A DNA stretch of 40,918 nucleotides from Bacteroidota bacterium (GCA_018335575.1 JAGXRT010000075.1:1-40918); one strand, 5' to 3'. Numbered from the stretch's first letter, positions 25,200 through 34,260 are shown. Notes: generated by a model from the sequence alone, not told the origin. Numbers and translations are program-made.

Positions 25200-26211
25200 T
25201 AATTTCTTTTCTATATTTTGATACCAATTTAATAAACTTTTGAACAGTAAATTCTAACGAATCTGTTGATCTAGCTCCTGCTGCATTTTGATGTCCTCCA
25301 CCATTAAAATGATTACGAGCAAATTCATTTACAGAAAATGTTCCTTTTGATCTGAAGGAAATCTTAACAATTCCCTGATCTTCATCTTCAATAAAGATAG
25401 CAGCTAATGTAATTCCTTTGATTGATAAACCATAATTCACAATTCCTTCTGTATCGCCTTTTTGGTAGTCAAATGCTTTTAATTCATTTTTTGATAGTAC
25501 AAAATAAGCAGTACTTGCTTTTGGCAGCACATGCAGTTGAGACAATGCATGTCCTAATAACTGTAGATTTTGATAAGTATTTGAATCAAAAACTTTGTTA
25601 TAGATATAGGCATTATCTGCCTCTCTTTCCATTAATTCAGCTACTATTTTATGTGTTCTGGGCTGTGTTGCCGGAAATCTAAAATTTCCGGTATCAGTCA
25701 TAATACCCGTATAAATACAAGTTGCAATTGTTTTATCTATTAATTGATTATCACCAAGATTGTAAATGAATTCATATATCATTTCACAGGTAGCACTATA
25801 ACTACTATCAGAAAACATATACTTAGCTATTGTGTCTGGTTGTAAATGATGATCAATCATTACAAAATCACCATTGTATGTCAACAGTGACTTTTCCATA
25901 TCATCTCCTACTCTACTTAGCGTATTAAAATCTAACAGAAAAATTAATTCGGCTTCATTAATCGCTTTTTTAGATTGTCTGTTTTGCTTATCAAATTTTA
26001 AAATATTTTTGGCAGCGGGCATCCAAGTTAAAAAACCAGGCAATTCATTTGGTGAAACCACTGTAACCTGATGGTTCTTTTTATGTAAATAATGCTGCAT
26101 TGCCAAACTGGCGCCAATGGCATCTCCGTCAGGATTTCGATGCGGAACTATTACTATCTTTTTGGGTGAAGCTAAATAATTTTTTAGTGATTTATATTCT
26201 TGTGTATTCAT
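25180..26211 (-). CDS. nrnA: DHH/DHHA1 phosphoesterase, NrnA-like
   Basis: 343 residues. The DHH-family metal sites are visible: NPDGDAIGAS (about residues 27-36), LLDFN, the VMIDHHLQPD motif, and the C-terminal DHHA1 substrate motif FNGGGHQNAAGA. The length fits NrnA enzymes that degrade nano-RNA (2-5 nt) and dephosphorylate pAp in the cytosol. It is the first gene of the minus-strand nrnA-gldI-PPIase unit and overlaps gldI by up to 20 bases, a coupling commonly seen in flavobacteria. Confidence 0.92.
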   Translation of the reverse strand: MNTQEYKSLKNYLASPKKIVIVPHRNPDGDAIGASLAMQHYLHKKNHQVTVVSPNELPGFLTWMPAAKNILKFDKQNRQSKKAINEAELIFLLDFNTLSRVGDDMEKSLLTYNGDFVMIDHHLQPDTIAKYMFSDSSYSATCEMIYEFIYNLGDNQLIDKTIATCIYTGIMTDTGNFRFPATQPRTHKIVAELMEREADNAYIYNKVFDSNTYQNLQLLGHALSQLHVLPKASTAYFVLSKNELKAFDYQKGDTEGIVNYGLSIKGITLAAIFIEDEDQGIVKISFRSKGTFSVNEFARNHFNGGGHQNAAGARSTDSLEFTVQKFIKLVSKYRKEINESYEI

Positions 26212-26289
26212 AGTATGCGAATATAAACAAATTCAATTTACCTATCGAAGGTAGTTATTAATTTACTAAATCTTTTTTAAGCATAAAAG

Positions 26290-26297
26290 TATCTTTG
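26290..26297 (+). promoter_or_regulatory. -7 box for ndk
   Basis: TATCTTTG matches TAnnTTTG exactly, 45 bases before the ATG at 26343. Its last three bases form the TTG that an ORF finder takes as an upstream start, which argues for the downstream ATG. Confidence 0.5.
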
Positions 26298-26342
26298 CAG
26301 CATCTAAATTGTATATTTGAATATCATAACAAAATAAAAATA

Positions 26343-26762
26343 ATGAAAACAAACAGAACTTTTACAATGTTAAAACCCGATGCTGTTGAAGATGGCCATA
26401 TTGGTGCTATTTTAGCTAAAATTAACGAAGCTGGTTTTAAAATTGTTGCAATGAAAATGACCCAAATGTCACGTAGAGATGCGCAATTGTTTTATGCCAT
26501 TCATGCAGATCGGCCTTTTTTCTCAAGCTTAGTAGAATTTATGGTTAGTGGACCTATTGTAGCTGCTATTTTAGAAAAAGAAAATGCTGTTGAAGATTTT
26601 AGAGCATTAATTGGAGCTACCAATCCAGCCGATGCGGCTGAGGGTACCATAAGAAAATTATTTGCAAAATCAATTCAGTGCAATGCGGTTCACGGTTCTG
26701 ATTCTGATGAAAACGCGCTAATTGAAAGTGAATTTCATTTTGCAACACGCGAAATATTTTAA
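26343..26762 (+). CDS. ndk: Nucleoside diphosphate kinase
   Basis: 139 residues from ATG 26343 ([15 protein letters not shown]), the usual NDK length; a TTG 48 bases upstream lies inside the -7 box and adds no homologous residues. The active-site histidine is His117 in [12 protein letters not shown]. The enzyme balances NTP and dNTP pools by phosphohistidine transfer in the cytosol. The gene is monocistronic: its own promoter upstream, and a strong terminator shared with the convergent recF-DUF721 unit downstream. Confidence 0.97.
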   Translation: MKTNRTFTMLKPDAVEDGHIGAILAKINEAGFKIVAMKMTQMSRRDAQLFYAIHADRPFFSSLVEFMVSGPIVAAILEKENAVEDFRALIGATNPADAAEGTIRKLFAKSIQCNAVHGSDSDENALIESEFHFATREIF

Positions 26763-26763
26763 T

Positions 26764-26792
26764 AAAAAAATCGGCTTTAAGCCGATTTTTTT
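26764..26792. terminator. Bidirectional intrinsic terminator after ndk
   Basis: AAAAATCGGCTT and AAGCCGATTTTT form a nearly perfect hairpin with a one- to five-base loop, followed by T residues. It separates convergent ndk and DUF721 genes; the DUF721 stop lies at its edge (26791). Confidence 0.85.
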
Positions 26793-27087
26793 ATACCAAT
26801 TTAATTTGTTCAACAACTTGCTCGCCTAGTTGTTCGTTTATCATTTTCAATATTTTATCCTTACCATAACTCAATTCTTCTCTTAAAACCGAGGATGTTA
26901 ATTTAATTACCAACGTTTTATTTTTTAAAGTAACACTTTCTGTATATTGAGCAATTGGAGGACCCATAAGTTTTGGCCAAATTTTTTCTACAGTTTGTTT
27001 TTGAATACCTTTTTTAAGGTTATTCTCTTTAATAAACTCTTTTAAAATTGCATCAATAGGTAAAAAATCTTCAAAACGTTTTGCCAT
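26791..27087 (-). CDS. DUF721/DciA-like protein
   Basis: 98 residues with the DUF721 pattern: LPIDAILKEFIKENNL, VEKIWPKLMGPPIAQYTESV, LVIKLTSSVLREEL. DUF721 includes DciA, a loader of the DnaB replicative helicase in bacteria without DnaC. Placement two bases after recF supports a replication or repair role. In Bacteroidota the short form consists mainly of the KH-like domain. The function in this organism is inferred only. Confidence 0.85.
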   Translation of the reverse strand: MAKRFEDFLPIDAILKEFIKENNLKKGIQKQTVEKIWPKLMGPPIAQYTESVTLKNKTLVIKLTSSVLREELSYGKDKILKMINEQLGEQVVEQIKLV

Positions 27088-27089
27088 AA

Positions 27090-28169
27090 TTATAATTCAA
27101 AAATGTTATAAGGCTGTTTGGTTCTTTTAATAACTTCTTCGGTTCTTTCTTTATGTGTGTCTGTGATAAATATCTGGCCAAAATCATCATGGTTAACTAA
27201 ATTGATTATTTGCGCTACGCGTGAATCATCTAATTTATCAAAGATATCATCCAATAATAAAATTGGATTACTGCCAGTTCGTTGCTTAATAAAATCGAAT
27301 TGAGCCAGTTTTAAAGCAACTAAAAATGATTTTTGTTGCCCCTGCGAACCGTATTTTTTAATAGGATATTCATTAAGTAAAAAGGTTAAATCGTCTTTAT
27401 GTACCCCAACACTTGTATATTGCAAAACTCTGTCTTTATCTACGTTTTCTTTTAATAAGGCTGTTAAGGTATTATCGAATAATTTGGAATCATAAATTAA
27501 ATTAACATCTTCTCTTTCATTGCTTATTTCTTGATACCTCTTTTTAAATATTGGAATAAATTTATCAAGAAAAACACGTCTTTTCTCAAAGATAACCGAT
27601 CCATACAATTCCAGTTGATTGTCATAAACCTCTAAACCAATTGGATCAAATTTTCTATTCGAAGCAAAATATTTCAACAAAACATTGCGCTGAGAAAGTA
27701 TTTTATTGTAATTGATTAAGGTTTTTAGGTAGTGATTATCGAGCTGAGCAATTACTCCATCAATAAATTTTCTTCGGGTTTCGCTACCTTCAATAATTAA
27801 ATCTCTATCTGCTGGTGAAATTATAACTAAAGGAATGGTTCCAATATAATCTGCAAACTTTTCATACTCTTTCCCGTTGTATTTTATAAATTTCTTTTGA
27901 CCCTTTTTATAACTGCACACCACATTTTCGATTCTATTTTCTCTATTATAATCTCCTTCAATCATAAAAAAATCTTCATGATGTCGAACATTTTGTGAAC
28001 TTATGGGGTTAAAATAACTTTTAGCAAAAGACAAATAATAAATAGCATCTAAAACATTGGTTTTACCAACACCATTATTTCCCACAAAACAATTGATATT
28101 TTCATTAAATATGAATTCTTTTGTGTCAAAATTTTTAAAATTTATTAGCGATAACTTCTTAAGAAACAT
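27090..28169 (-). CDS. recF: DNA replication and repair protein RecF
   Basis: 359 residues, SMC-like ABC ATPase. Walker [10 protein letters not shown] (about residues 29-37), signature [20 protein letters not shown], Walker [14 protein letters not shown] and the final D-loop/His segment FITDTHKER are all intact. RecF with RecOR loads RecA at gaps in single-stranded DNA. It is followed directly by the DUF721 gene. The upstream region (28170-28280) is shared with the divergent TPR gene. Confidence 0.96.
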   Translation of the reverse strand: MFLKKLSLINFKNFDTKEFIFNENINCFVGNNGVGKTNVLDAIYYLSFAKSYFNPISSQNVRHHEDFFMIEGDYNRENRIENVVCSYKKGQKKFIKYNGKEYEKFADYIGTIPLVIISPADRDLIIEGSETRRKFIDGVIAQLDNHYLKTLINYNKILSQRNVLLKYFASNRKFDPIGLEVYDNQLELYGSVIFEKRRVFLDKFIPIFKKRYQEISNEREDVNLIYDSKLFDNTLTALLKENVDKDRVLQYTSVGVHKDDLTFLLNEYPIKKYGSQGQQKSFLVALKLAQFDFIKQRTGSNPILLLDDIFDKLDDSRVAQIINLVNHDDFGQIFITDTHKERTEEVIKRTKQPYNIFEL

Positions 28170-28252
28170 AGTTTTTTAACAGTTCTGAATTTAAATTGCA
28201 ATTTATTGAAAATTTCCTTAACAGTGTGTTTTTACTTTTCGATTAAATATCC

Positions 28253-28260
28253 TATTTTTG
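28253..28260 (+). promoter_or_regulatory. -7 box for the TPR-ribH unit
   Basis: TATTTTTG matches TAnnTTTG exactly, 21 bases before the ATG at 28281. The -33 region around 28229-28234 is only T-rich. Confidence 0.5.
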
Positions 28261-28280
28261 CGCGTAATAATTAAATTAAA

Positions 28281-29054
28281 ATGGCAACATACAAAAAGAA
28301 AGTAACAGAAAAAGGTGCTGGAAAAAAATCTTCAGAAAACATGAAAAGTACAACAGCTGAAGTTTTTAATACCTTAGACTCTACCGCTTCAAAATCAGAA
28401 GCATTTATCATAAAACAACAAAAAAATATTTTTATTGCTTTAACAGCTATTGTTATTGTAATTTTAGGATATATGGCATATCAGAAATATGTTGTTGAAC
28501 CAAAAGAATTTGAAGCTGCAGATGAGTTGGCATTCCCTAAAAAATACTTTGATTTAGCAGTATCTACAGAAGTTGCTACAGATTCATTGTTTAGTTTAAG
28601 CTTAAATGGTGCCGATGGTAAGTATGGTTTTGTTGATATTGCAGACAAATACAGTGGAACTAAAGCAGGAAATTTAGCAAATTACTATGCAGGTATTGCA
28701 TACTTGAAAACTAAAGATTATCAAAATGCAATTTCCTACTTAAACGATTTTACATCTAAAGATGAATTATTAGCTCCTATAGCAAAAGGTGCTATTGGTG
28801 ATGCATTTACAGACATCAATCAACCAAAAGAAGCTTTAGAATATTATGAAATGGCTGCAGAAATGCGAACCAACGATTTTACAACACCGTTTTATTTATT
28901 TAAAGCTGCGAACACTGCTTTTGAATTAAAAGACTACAAAAAGGCAACAACTTATTTTACCAAAATAAAAGAAGAATTTCCAAGCTCGAGTGAAGCTGTA
29001 AATATTGATTTATATATCAGCAAAGCAACCTATGCCGGTTCGCAAGAAAAATAA
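28281..29054 (+). CDS. Membrane-anchored TPR protein (YfgM-like)
   Basis: 257 residues: a charged N-terminal tail, one transmembrane helix (about 49-67, IFIALTAIVIVILGYMAYQKY), then TPR-like helical repeats (AGNLANYYAGIAYLKTKDYQNAISYLNDF; AIGDAFTDINQPKEALEYYEMAAEM; FELKDYKKATTYFTKIKEEFP). Topology resembles YfgM, an inner-membrane partner of SecYEG-associated chaperones, but assignment is by shape only. It is five bases before ribH, an arrangement I recall as common in flavobacteria. Confidence 0.85.
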   Translation: MATYKKKVTEKGAGKKSSENMKSTTAEVFNTLDSTASKSEAFIIKQQKNIFIALTAIVIVILGYMAYQKYVVEPKEFEAADELAFPKKYFDLAVSTEVATDSLFSLSLNGADGKYGFVDIADKYSGTKAGNLANYYAGIAYLKTKDYQNAISYLNDFTSKDELLAPIAKGAIGDAFTDINQPKEALEYYEMAAEMRTNDFTTPFYLFKAANTAFELKDYKKATTYFTKIKEEFPSSSEAVNIDLYISKATYAGSQEK

Positions 29055-29059
29055 GAACA

Positions 29060-29539
29060 ATGGCAACAACTAATTTATCAGCTTATGATAAAACTATCAT
29101 CCCAAACACGAGCAAGCTACGGTTTGGGATTGTTGTATCTGAATGGAACAGTCATATTACAGAAAGCTTATTTCAAGGAGCCTACAATACCTTAATTGAG
29201 CACGGGACCTTAGAAGAAAACATCATTCGTTGGAACGTACCCGGTAGCTTTGAACTCATTTACGGTTGTAAAAAAATGTTGGAAACTCAAAAAGTTGATG
29301 CTATTATCGCTATTGGAAACGTAATACAAGGAGAAACCAAGCATTTTGACTTTATATGTGATGGGGTAACACAGGGAATTAAAGACTTAAATATAAAGTT
29401 TTCTGTTCCTACTATTTACTGTGTTTTAACCGATTATAACATGCAGCAATCTAGAGATCGTTCGGGTGGTAAACACGGCAATAAAGGTGTTGAATGTGCA
29501 GTGGCTGCTATTAAAATGGCTTTTTTAAATCAGATTTAA
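29060..29539 (+). CDS. ribH: 6,7-dimethyl-8-ribityllumazine synthase
   Basis: 159 residues. It has the RibH signatures FGIVVSEWNSHITESL, NVPGSFELIYG, IGNVIQGETKHFDFIC (catalytic His region) and KHGNKGVECAVAAIKM. It condenses the RibB product (dihydroxybutanone phosphate) with aminoribityl uracil, the penultimate step of riboflavin synthesis, in a cytosolic capsid-like oligomer. It is functionally linked to the ribBA gene at 9.3 kb in this window but is in a different transcript. Confidence 0.96.
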   Translation: MATTNLSAYDKTIIPNTSKLRFGIVVSEWNSHITESLFQGAYNTLIEHGTLEENIIRWNVPGSFELIYGCKKMLETQKVDAIIAIGNVIQGETKHFDFICDGVTQGIKDLNIKFSVPTIYCVLTDYNMQQSRDRSGGKHGNKGVECAVAAIKMAFLNQI

Positions 29540-29599
29540 CATTTTAAATTCACATCTTTTATTTATTTCTGTAACTTTATAGAGTTAATTGATTGAACT

Positions 29600-29890
29600 A
29601 TGTTTGGAAACTTTTTTAAACCTCGAACCCATTATGAATTTGACTACAAACCTCGTTATTACGACGAACGTAAGGAGCGTCTTGAGAATTTAAAAAAGAA
29701 ATACGAAGACCAATCTGAATTGGACGATGCATCATTAAAAATTCGATTAACAAAAAACAACCTAAAATCTGATTGGATACGTGCTAAAAAAAGTACAGCA
29801 GACAGAAATACCTCATTACGACTAGCTATTATTATTACAATACTAGTAGGTCTAATAGCTTACATTTTTCAAATACACACGCTGTTTTAA
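29600..29890 (+). CDS. Small basic membrane-anchored protein, function unknown
   Basis: 96 residues: a highly charged N-terminal part rich in Tyr/Arg/Lys (YEFDYKPRYYDERKERL), a helical middle, and one C-terminal transmembrane helix (about 73-92). The topology suggests a tail-anchored protein with a cytosolic basic domain. The stop overlaps the mutL ATG by one base, indicating coupling. I recognise it only as a conserved flavobacterial hypothetical between ribH and mutL; such genes are sometimes mislabelled as a riboflavin synthase subunit, which nothing here supports. Confidence 0.7.
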   Translation: MFGNFFKPRTHYEFDYKPRYYDERKERLENLKKKYEDQSELDDASLKIRLTKNNLKSDWIRAKKSTADRNTSLRLAIIITILVGLIAYIFQIHTLF

Positions 29891-31671
29891 TGCCAGATAT
29901 CATTCAATTGTTACCTGATCATGTGGCCAATCAAATTGCTGCAGGAGAAGTAGTTCAGCGACCTGCGTCGGTCGTAAAAGAATTGCTTGAAAACGCCATT
30001 GATGCCAAGGCAACCGACATTAAACTATTGGTTAAAGATGCAGGTAAAGCTTTAATTCAGGTAATGGATAATGGATCTGGAATGAGTGCAACTGATGCAC
30101 GCTTGTGTTTTGAACGCCATGCAACCTCAAAAATCAAATCTGCTGATGATTTATTTAACATTCACACCAAAGGATTCAGAGGCGAAGCATTAGCTTCAAT
30201 TGCTGCAATTGCTCATGTAGAGCTTAAAACTCGTATAGAAGCTGATGAACTAGGAACTTTTATACTTATTGAAGGTAGTGAAATAACAGAACAATCCTTT
30301 GTCAATACTCCAAAAGGCACAAGTATTTCAGTAAAAAATTTATTTTACAATATACCTGCCAGACGAAATTTCCTAAAATCTACAACAGTAGAGATTAGGC
30401 ATATTATTGATGAGTTTATACGTGTTGCCTTAGCACATTCGTCCATAAGTTTTTCCATGTATCACAACGATCAGGAGGTTTATCATTTACCTTCTGCCAA
30501 TTTACGTCAGCGAATTGTTGCTCTTTTTGGATCAAAAACCAATGAAAAGTTAGTACCAATTACAGAAAATACGGATATTTTAAACTTAATTGGATTTGTA
30601 ATAAAACCCGAATTTGCTAAAAAAAAACGTGGTGAACAGTTTTTCTTTGTCAACAACCGTTTTATTAAAAGCAGCTATTTAAATCATGCTATTACTAGTG
30701 CTTTTGAAGGTTTAATTGCTGATGGATGTTTACCTTCATTTTATTTGTATTTAGAGGTTCCGCCTCAGTCTATAGACATCAACATTCATCCTACCAAAAC
30801 TGAAATTAAATTTGATAACGATCAATCGATCTATGCTATTTTGCGTTCTACCGTTAAACACAGCTTGGGTCAGTTTAATATTGCTCCATTACTTGATTTT
30901 GAACGCGATGCCTCGTTAGATACTCCTTATCAATTTAAAAATAAGCCCATTTCAAAGGAGCCTCCTATTGAAGTTGATCGAAATTTCAATCCTTTTAAAG
31001 AAACCCTATCTTCTAAACCTAACCGAATTGAGATTAAAGAACATTTGAATTTTATTTCATTCGAGAGTGAAATTTCCCAACAAGAACTAGCTATTGAAGA
31101 AGTTGTCACTAAACATAAGACGTTTCAATTGCAATCAAAATATATTTTGAGTTCCATCAAATCTGGGATAGTATTAATTAACCAGCAATATGCACATGAG
31201 CGCATTTTGTATGAAGAACTGTTTAAATCTACTTCATTATCTAATTTGACTATTCAAAAATTGCTGATACCGTTAAAAATTAATTTTAATACACCCGATT
31301 TAGCACTTTTAAAATCTATTACTAACGAAATTTCACAGTTAGGAATTGAAATTGCAGAATTTACTAAAGACTCCATAGTAATTTCAGGCATTCCTGTATT
31401 AATTGATGAAAATAAATTAAACTCAATATTTGATTCTTTAATACATGCATTTCAAAATGAAATACCAACCGACAGTTACAGCACAACCGATTTAATTATC
31501 AAAATAATTCTTAAAAATATTTCAATAAAAACTGGAAGTAAACTAACAGAAAAAGAGCAAGATGAATTAGTAAATCATCTTTTCGATTGCAAAGAACCAA
31601 GTATTTCTCCATTTGGTAAAAAGACTTTTGTTACGCTTTCACTCAATGATTTTGATTCATTTTTCAATTAA
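29890..31671 (+). CDS. mutL: DNA mismatch repair protein MutL
   Basis: 593 residues. The GHKL ATPase N-terminus is intact: ELLENAIDAKATDI (E, N), MDNGSGM, KGFRGEALASIAAI and GTSISVKNLFYNIPARRNF. The C-terminal dimerisation domain starts near residue 415. The usual endonuclease motif DQHAAHERI appears as NQQYAHERI (431-439); the ACxxSI motif is KNISIKTG (~541-548); the CPHGRP motif is SPFGKK (~573-578). So the metal-dependent nicking site looks degraded. MutL couples MutS recognition to excision. It is followed 20 bases later by the first rhomboid. Confidence 0.96.
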   Translation: MPDIIQLLPDHVANQIAAGEVVQRPASVVKELLENAIDAKATDIKLLVKDAGKALIQVMDNGSGMSATDARLCFERHATSKIKSADDLFNIHTKGFRGEALASIAAIAHVELKTRIEADELGTFILIEGSEITEQSFVNTPKGTSISVKNLFYNIPARRNFLKSTTVEIRHIIDEFIRVALAHSSISFSMYHNDQEVYHLPSANLRQRIVALFGSKTNEKLVPITENTDILNLIGFVIKPEFAKKKRGEQFFFVNNRFIKSSYLNHAITSAFEGLIADGCLPSFYLYLEVPPQSIDINIHPTKTEIKFDNDQSIYAILRSTVKHSLGQFNIAPLLDFERDASLDTPYQFKNKPISKEPPIEVDRNFNPFKETLSSKPNRIEIKEHLNFISFESEISQQELAIEEVVTKHKTFQLQSKYILSSIKSGIVLINQQYAHERILYEELFKSTSLSNLTIQKLLIPLKINFNTPDLALLKSITNEISQLGIEIAEFTKDSIVISGIPVLIDENKLNSIFDSLIHAFQNEIPTDSYSTTDLIIKIILKNISIKTGSKLTEKEQDELVNHLFDCKEPSISPFGKKTFVTLSLNDFDSFFN

Positions 31672-31691
31672 TTTAACATTTAACTCCAACT

Positions 31692-32432
31692 ATGGGAAGA
31701 ATAACCGATACCATTAAACATTTAATAATTCTAAACGCACTATTTTTTTTAGCAACCTTTGCTGTAGGACCAGTAGTTCAAGAGCAAATGGCATTGTATT
31801 TTCCTAAAAACCAAAATTTTGCGTTGTGGCAATTTGTTTCGCATATGTTTATGCACGGCAGTTTTATGCATATTTTGTTTAATATGTATGGTCTATGGGC
31901 ATTTGGATCTCCTCTGGAACAAATGTGGGGGAAAAATAAATTTTTATTCTTTTATTTTTCTGCAGGTGTTGGTGCCGGGCTAATTTATACGGCTGTTAAT
32001 TTTTTTCAATTTCAAGAAGTGTATCAAACACTTGTTGGTATTGGTTTGTCTGATCTTACTATTCAATCAATTTTAGAAACAGGTAAGTACAATACAGAAA
32101 TTCTGAATTATGTGTCTGCCGATAAACTTAATACATTCTATAGTATTTATCATGTTCCAGCAGTAGGGGCATCTGGAGCACTATACGGTGTTTTAGTGGC
32201 CTTCGCAATGCTATTTCCGAATGCCGAGTTGATGTTGATATTTATTCCATATCCGATTAAGGCAAAATATTTTATTCCTATAATTGTTGGTTTAGACTTA
32301 TTTTCTGGTGTTACAGGTTTTTCTATTTTTGGAGGTGGTATCGCACATTTTGCCCATGTGGGTGGAGCTGCAATTGGCTATTTTATTATGTGGTATTGGA
32401 AAAAAAACCAATTTAGACGCTGGGATTTATAA
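31692..32432 (+). CDS. Rhomboid family intramembrane serine protease (first of a pair)
   Basis: 246 residues, about six transmembrane helices. The catalytic dyad is present: Ser161 in GASGALYG and His222 in AHVGGAAIGY; the HMFMHGSFMHILFNMYGL segment is the H-x-N helix of active rhomboids. An insertion of about 45 residues (roughly 106-153) lies between the third and fourth helices. It cleaves membrane proteins within the bilayer; the substrate is unknown. It is two bases before a second rhomboid gene. Confidence 0.94.
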   Translation: MGRITDTIKHLIILNALFFLATFAVGPVVQEQMALYFPKNQNFALWQFVSHMFMHGSFMHILFNMYGLWAFGSPLEQMWGKNKFLFFYFSAGVGAGLIYTAVNFFQFQEVYQTLVGIGLSDLTIQSILETGKYNTEILNYVSADKLNTFYSIYHVPAVGASGALYGVLVAFAMLFPNAELMLIFIPYPIKAKYFIPIIVGLDLFSGVTGFSIFGGGIAHFAHVGGAAIGYFIMWYWKKNQFRRWDL

Positions 32433-32434
32433 GT

Positions 32435-33229
32435 ATGACCACATTTAAAGACATATTTAACAAGTTTAAAAACAGTAGCATCATTGAGCAACTCATTGTG
32501 TTAAATACGCTTTTTTTCTTGTTTAGTATTGTATTTAAATTTTTTGCTTTAAACTGGCTTGCTTTATCGTCCAATCTCGATTTCTTTATTTTAAAACCCT
32601 GGTCTTTAGTTACCTATGCTATTGTTCACATTGATTTTTTTCACCTGTTATCAAATGTGTTGGTACTTTATTTTATTGGAAATCTGTTTTTAACATTCTT
32701 TAATAAACATCAACTAATTACCGTTTATATTGGAGGATTAATAAGTGCAGCAATAGTGTTCTTAATTGTTTCTTACATAAATTCGAGTAATTTTTTGCTT
32801 ATTGGGGCATCAGGAGCTGTATCAGCTATTTTTATAGCCATTGCAACCAAAATACCTCATTATTCAATAAAACTACTGCTGTTTGGATTTGTTAAATTAT
32901 GGGTTTTAACTGCAATATGGATAGGTATTAGTTTATTTCAACTCGCAACTCACAATTATGGTGGAGCACTCGCCCATATTGGCGGTGCCTTATTTGGTTT
33001 TTTTTATATTTATTTTAATTTCAATAAATTTCAATTATTTTCGTTTAAGCAGAAGTCGAGTCGTCAGTTTAAAAAAGTGTATAAATCTTCTGGACAAATG
33101 AAAAAGAATCAATTAAATGGTGATGAAAGACAAGCAACTATAAATAAAATTCTAGACAAAATCAGTAAATCTGGTTACGATTCACTTTCAAAAGAAGAAC
33201 GCGAATTTTTATTTAAACAAGGAAAATAA
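32435..33229 (+). CDS. Rhomboid family intramembrane serine protease (second of a pair) with cytosolic tail
   Basis: 264 residues. The catalytic Ser126 in GASGAVSA and His181 in AHIGGALFG are present; HIDFFHLLSNVLVLYF is the conserved second helix. The last ~70 residues form a basic, soluble tail ending INKILDKISKSGYDSLSKEEREFLFKQ, a short helical motif seen at the C-terminus of Bacteroidota rhomboids (DUF6576-like). It is directly downstream of the first rhomboid, so both are translated from one message. The tail may control substrate or partner choice (inference). Confidence 0.93.
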   Translation: MTTFKDIFNKFKNSSIIEQLIVLNTLFFLFSIVFKFFALNWLALSSNLDFFILKPWSLVTYAIVHIDFFHLLSNVLVLYFIGNLFLTFFNKHQLITVYIGGLISAAIVFLIVSYINSSNFLLIGASGAVSAIFIAIATKIPHYSIKLLLFGFVKLWVLTAIWIGISLFQLATHNYGGALAHIGGALFGFFYIYFNFNKFQLFSFKQKSSRQFKKVYKSSGQMKKNQLNGDERQATINKILDKISKSGYDSLSKEEREFLFKQGK

Positions 33230-33246
33230 TAGATTTATTTTAGTCA

Positions 33247-34260
33247 ATGAAAAATCTTTCACTTATTGATAAAGTGCTTTTTATCATCAACAATTTGGTG
33301 GCATTTGCTTTGTGTATTGCTTATTTTTTACCTTATTTTTCTCCGGATAAATATGCTAAAATTGGTATAATTAGTTTAGCAGTACCCTTGTTGATTTTTA
33401 TTAATGTGGCTTTTGCTATTTTCTGGTTAATAAAATTAAAAAAACAATTTTTATTGTCGACTGTTGTTCTGTTACTTGGATTCAAATATGTGAACTCTTT
33501 GTATAAAATACCTTCAGATGATAAAGTCAAACTAACCGAAGGTGTTAGTATAATGAATTACAATGTACGTATGTTTAATTTGTATTTATGGATCGATGAT
33601 AAGACCATAAACTCCAAAATAATCGATTTTTTAACCAATGAAAACCCCGATATTTTGTGCATACAGGAGTTTCATGCATCTGAAAAAGAACATTTTAAAT
33701 ACAAATATAGCTACATTAAAACCAACGAAGATCAGTCTAAGATAGGTCAAGCTATTTTCTCAAAATATAAAATCATTGATTCTGGTTCATTAGATTTTCA
33801 AAAGTCTGGTAACAATGCCATATTTGCCGATATTGTTATAAAAAAAGACACAGTTCGAATTTATAACATTCATTTAGAATCGCTTAGACTAAATATCTTA
33901 AAGGAAAACTTCGGTGAAAAAAATTCCGATCAAATTCGAAAACGTTTTGAAAAGGCATTTAAAAAGCAAGTAAGTCAGGCCAATTTAATCTTAGCACATC
34001 AATCAAACTCGCCTTACAAAACCATCATTTCAGGTGATTTTAACAATACGCAGTTTTCATGGGTGTATCGTGAGATGAAAAAGGGTAAAAACGATGCTTT
34101 TGCTGAGCAAGGAAGCGGATTTGGTAAAACCTTTGATTATCCATTTCCATTTAGAATTGATTATATTTTAGTAGATGATTCCATAGAAATTACATCTTTT
34201 AAAACATTTGATTTTAAGTATTCGGATCACTTTCCAATTAAAACAACTTTGGCCCTTTAA
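33247..34260 (+). CDS. Membrane-anchored endonuclease/exonuclease/phosphatase (EEP) family protein
   Basis: 337 residues. Two or three N-terminal hydrophobic helices (about 10-85) are followed by an EEP domain with MNYNVRMFN, ILCIQEF (metal-binding Glu), NIHLES, ISGDFNNTQ, RIDYILVD and SDHFPI. The fold covers DNases, phosphodiesterases and sphingomyelinase-like enzymes; the substrate cannot be told. Membrane anchoring points to a lipid or envelope substrate, but topology is not settled. Its TAA stop shares the bases TTAA with the stop of the convergent gene, so there is no room for a terminator. Confidence 0.9.
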   Translation: MKNLSLIDKVLFIINNLVAFALCIAYFLPYFSPDKYAKIGIISLAVPLLIFINVAFAIFWLIKLKKQFLLSTVVLLLGFKYVNSLYKIPSDDKVKLTEGVSIMNYNVRMFNLYLWIDDKTINSKIIDFLTNENPDILCIQEFHASEKEHFKYKYSYIKTNEDQSKIGQAIFSKYKIIDSGSLDFQKSGNNAIFADIVIKKDTVRIYNIHLESLRLNILKENFGEKNSDQIRKRFEKAFKKQVSQANLILAHQSNSPYKTIISGDFNNTQFSWVYREMKKGKNDAFAEQGSGFGKTFDYPFPFRIDYILVDDSIEITSFKTFDFKYSDHFPIKTTLAL

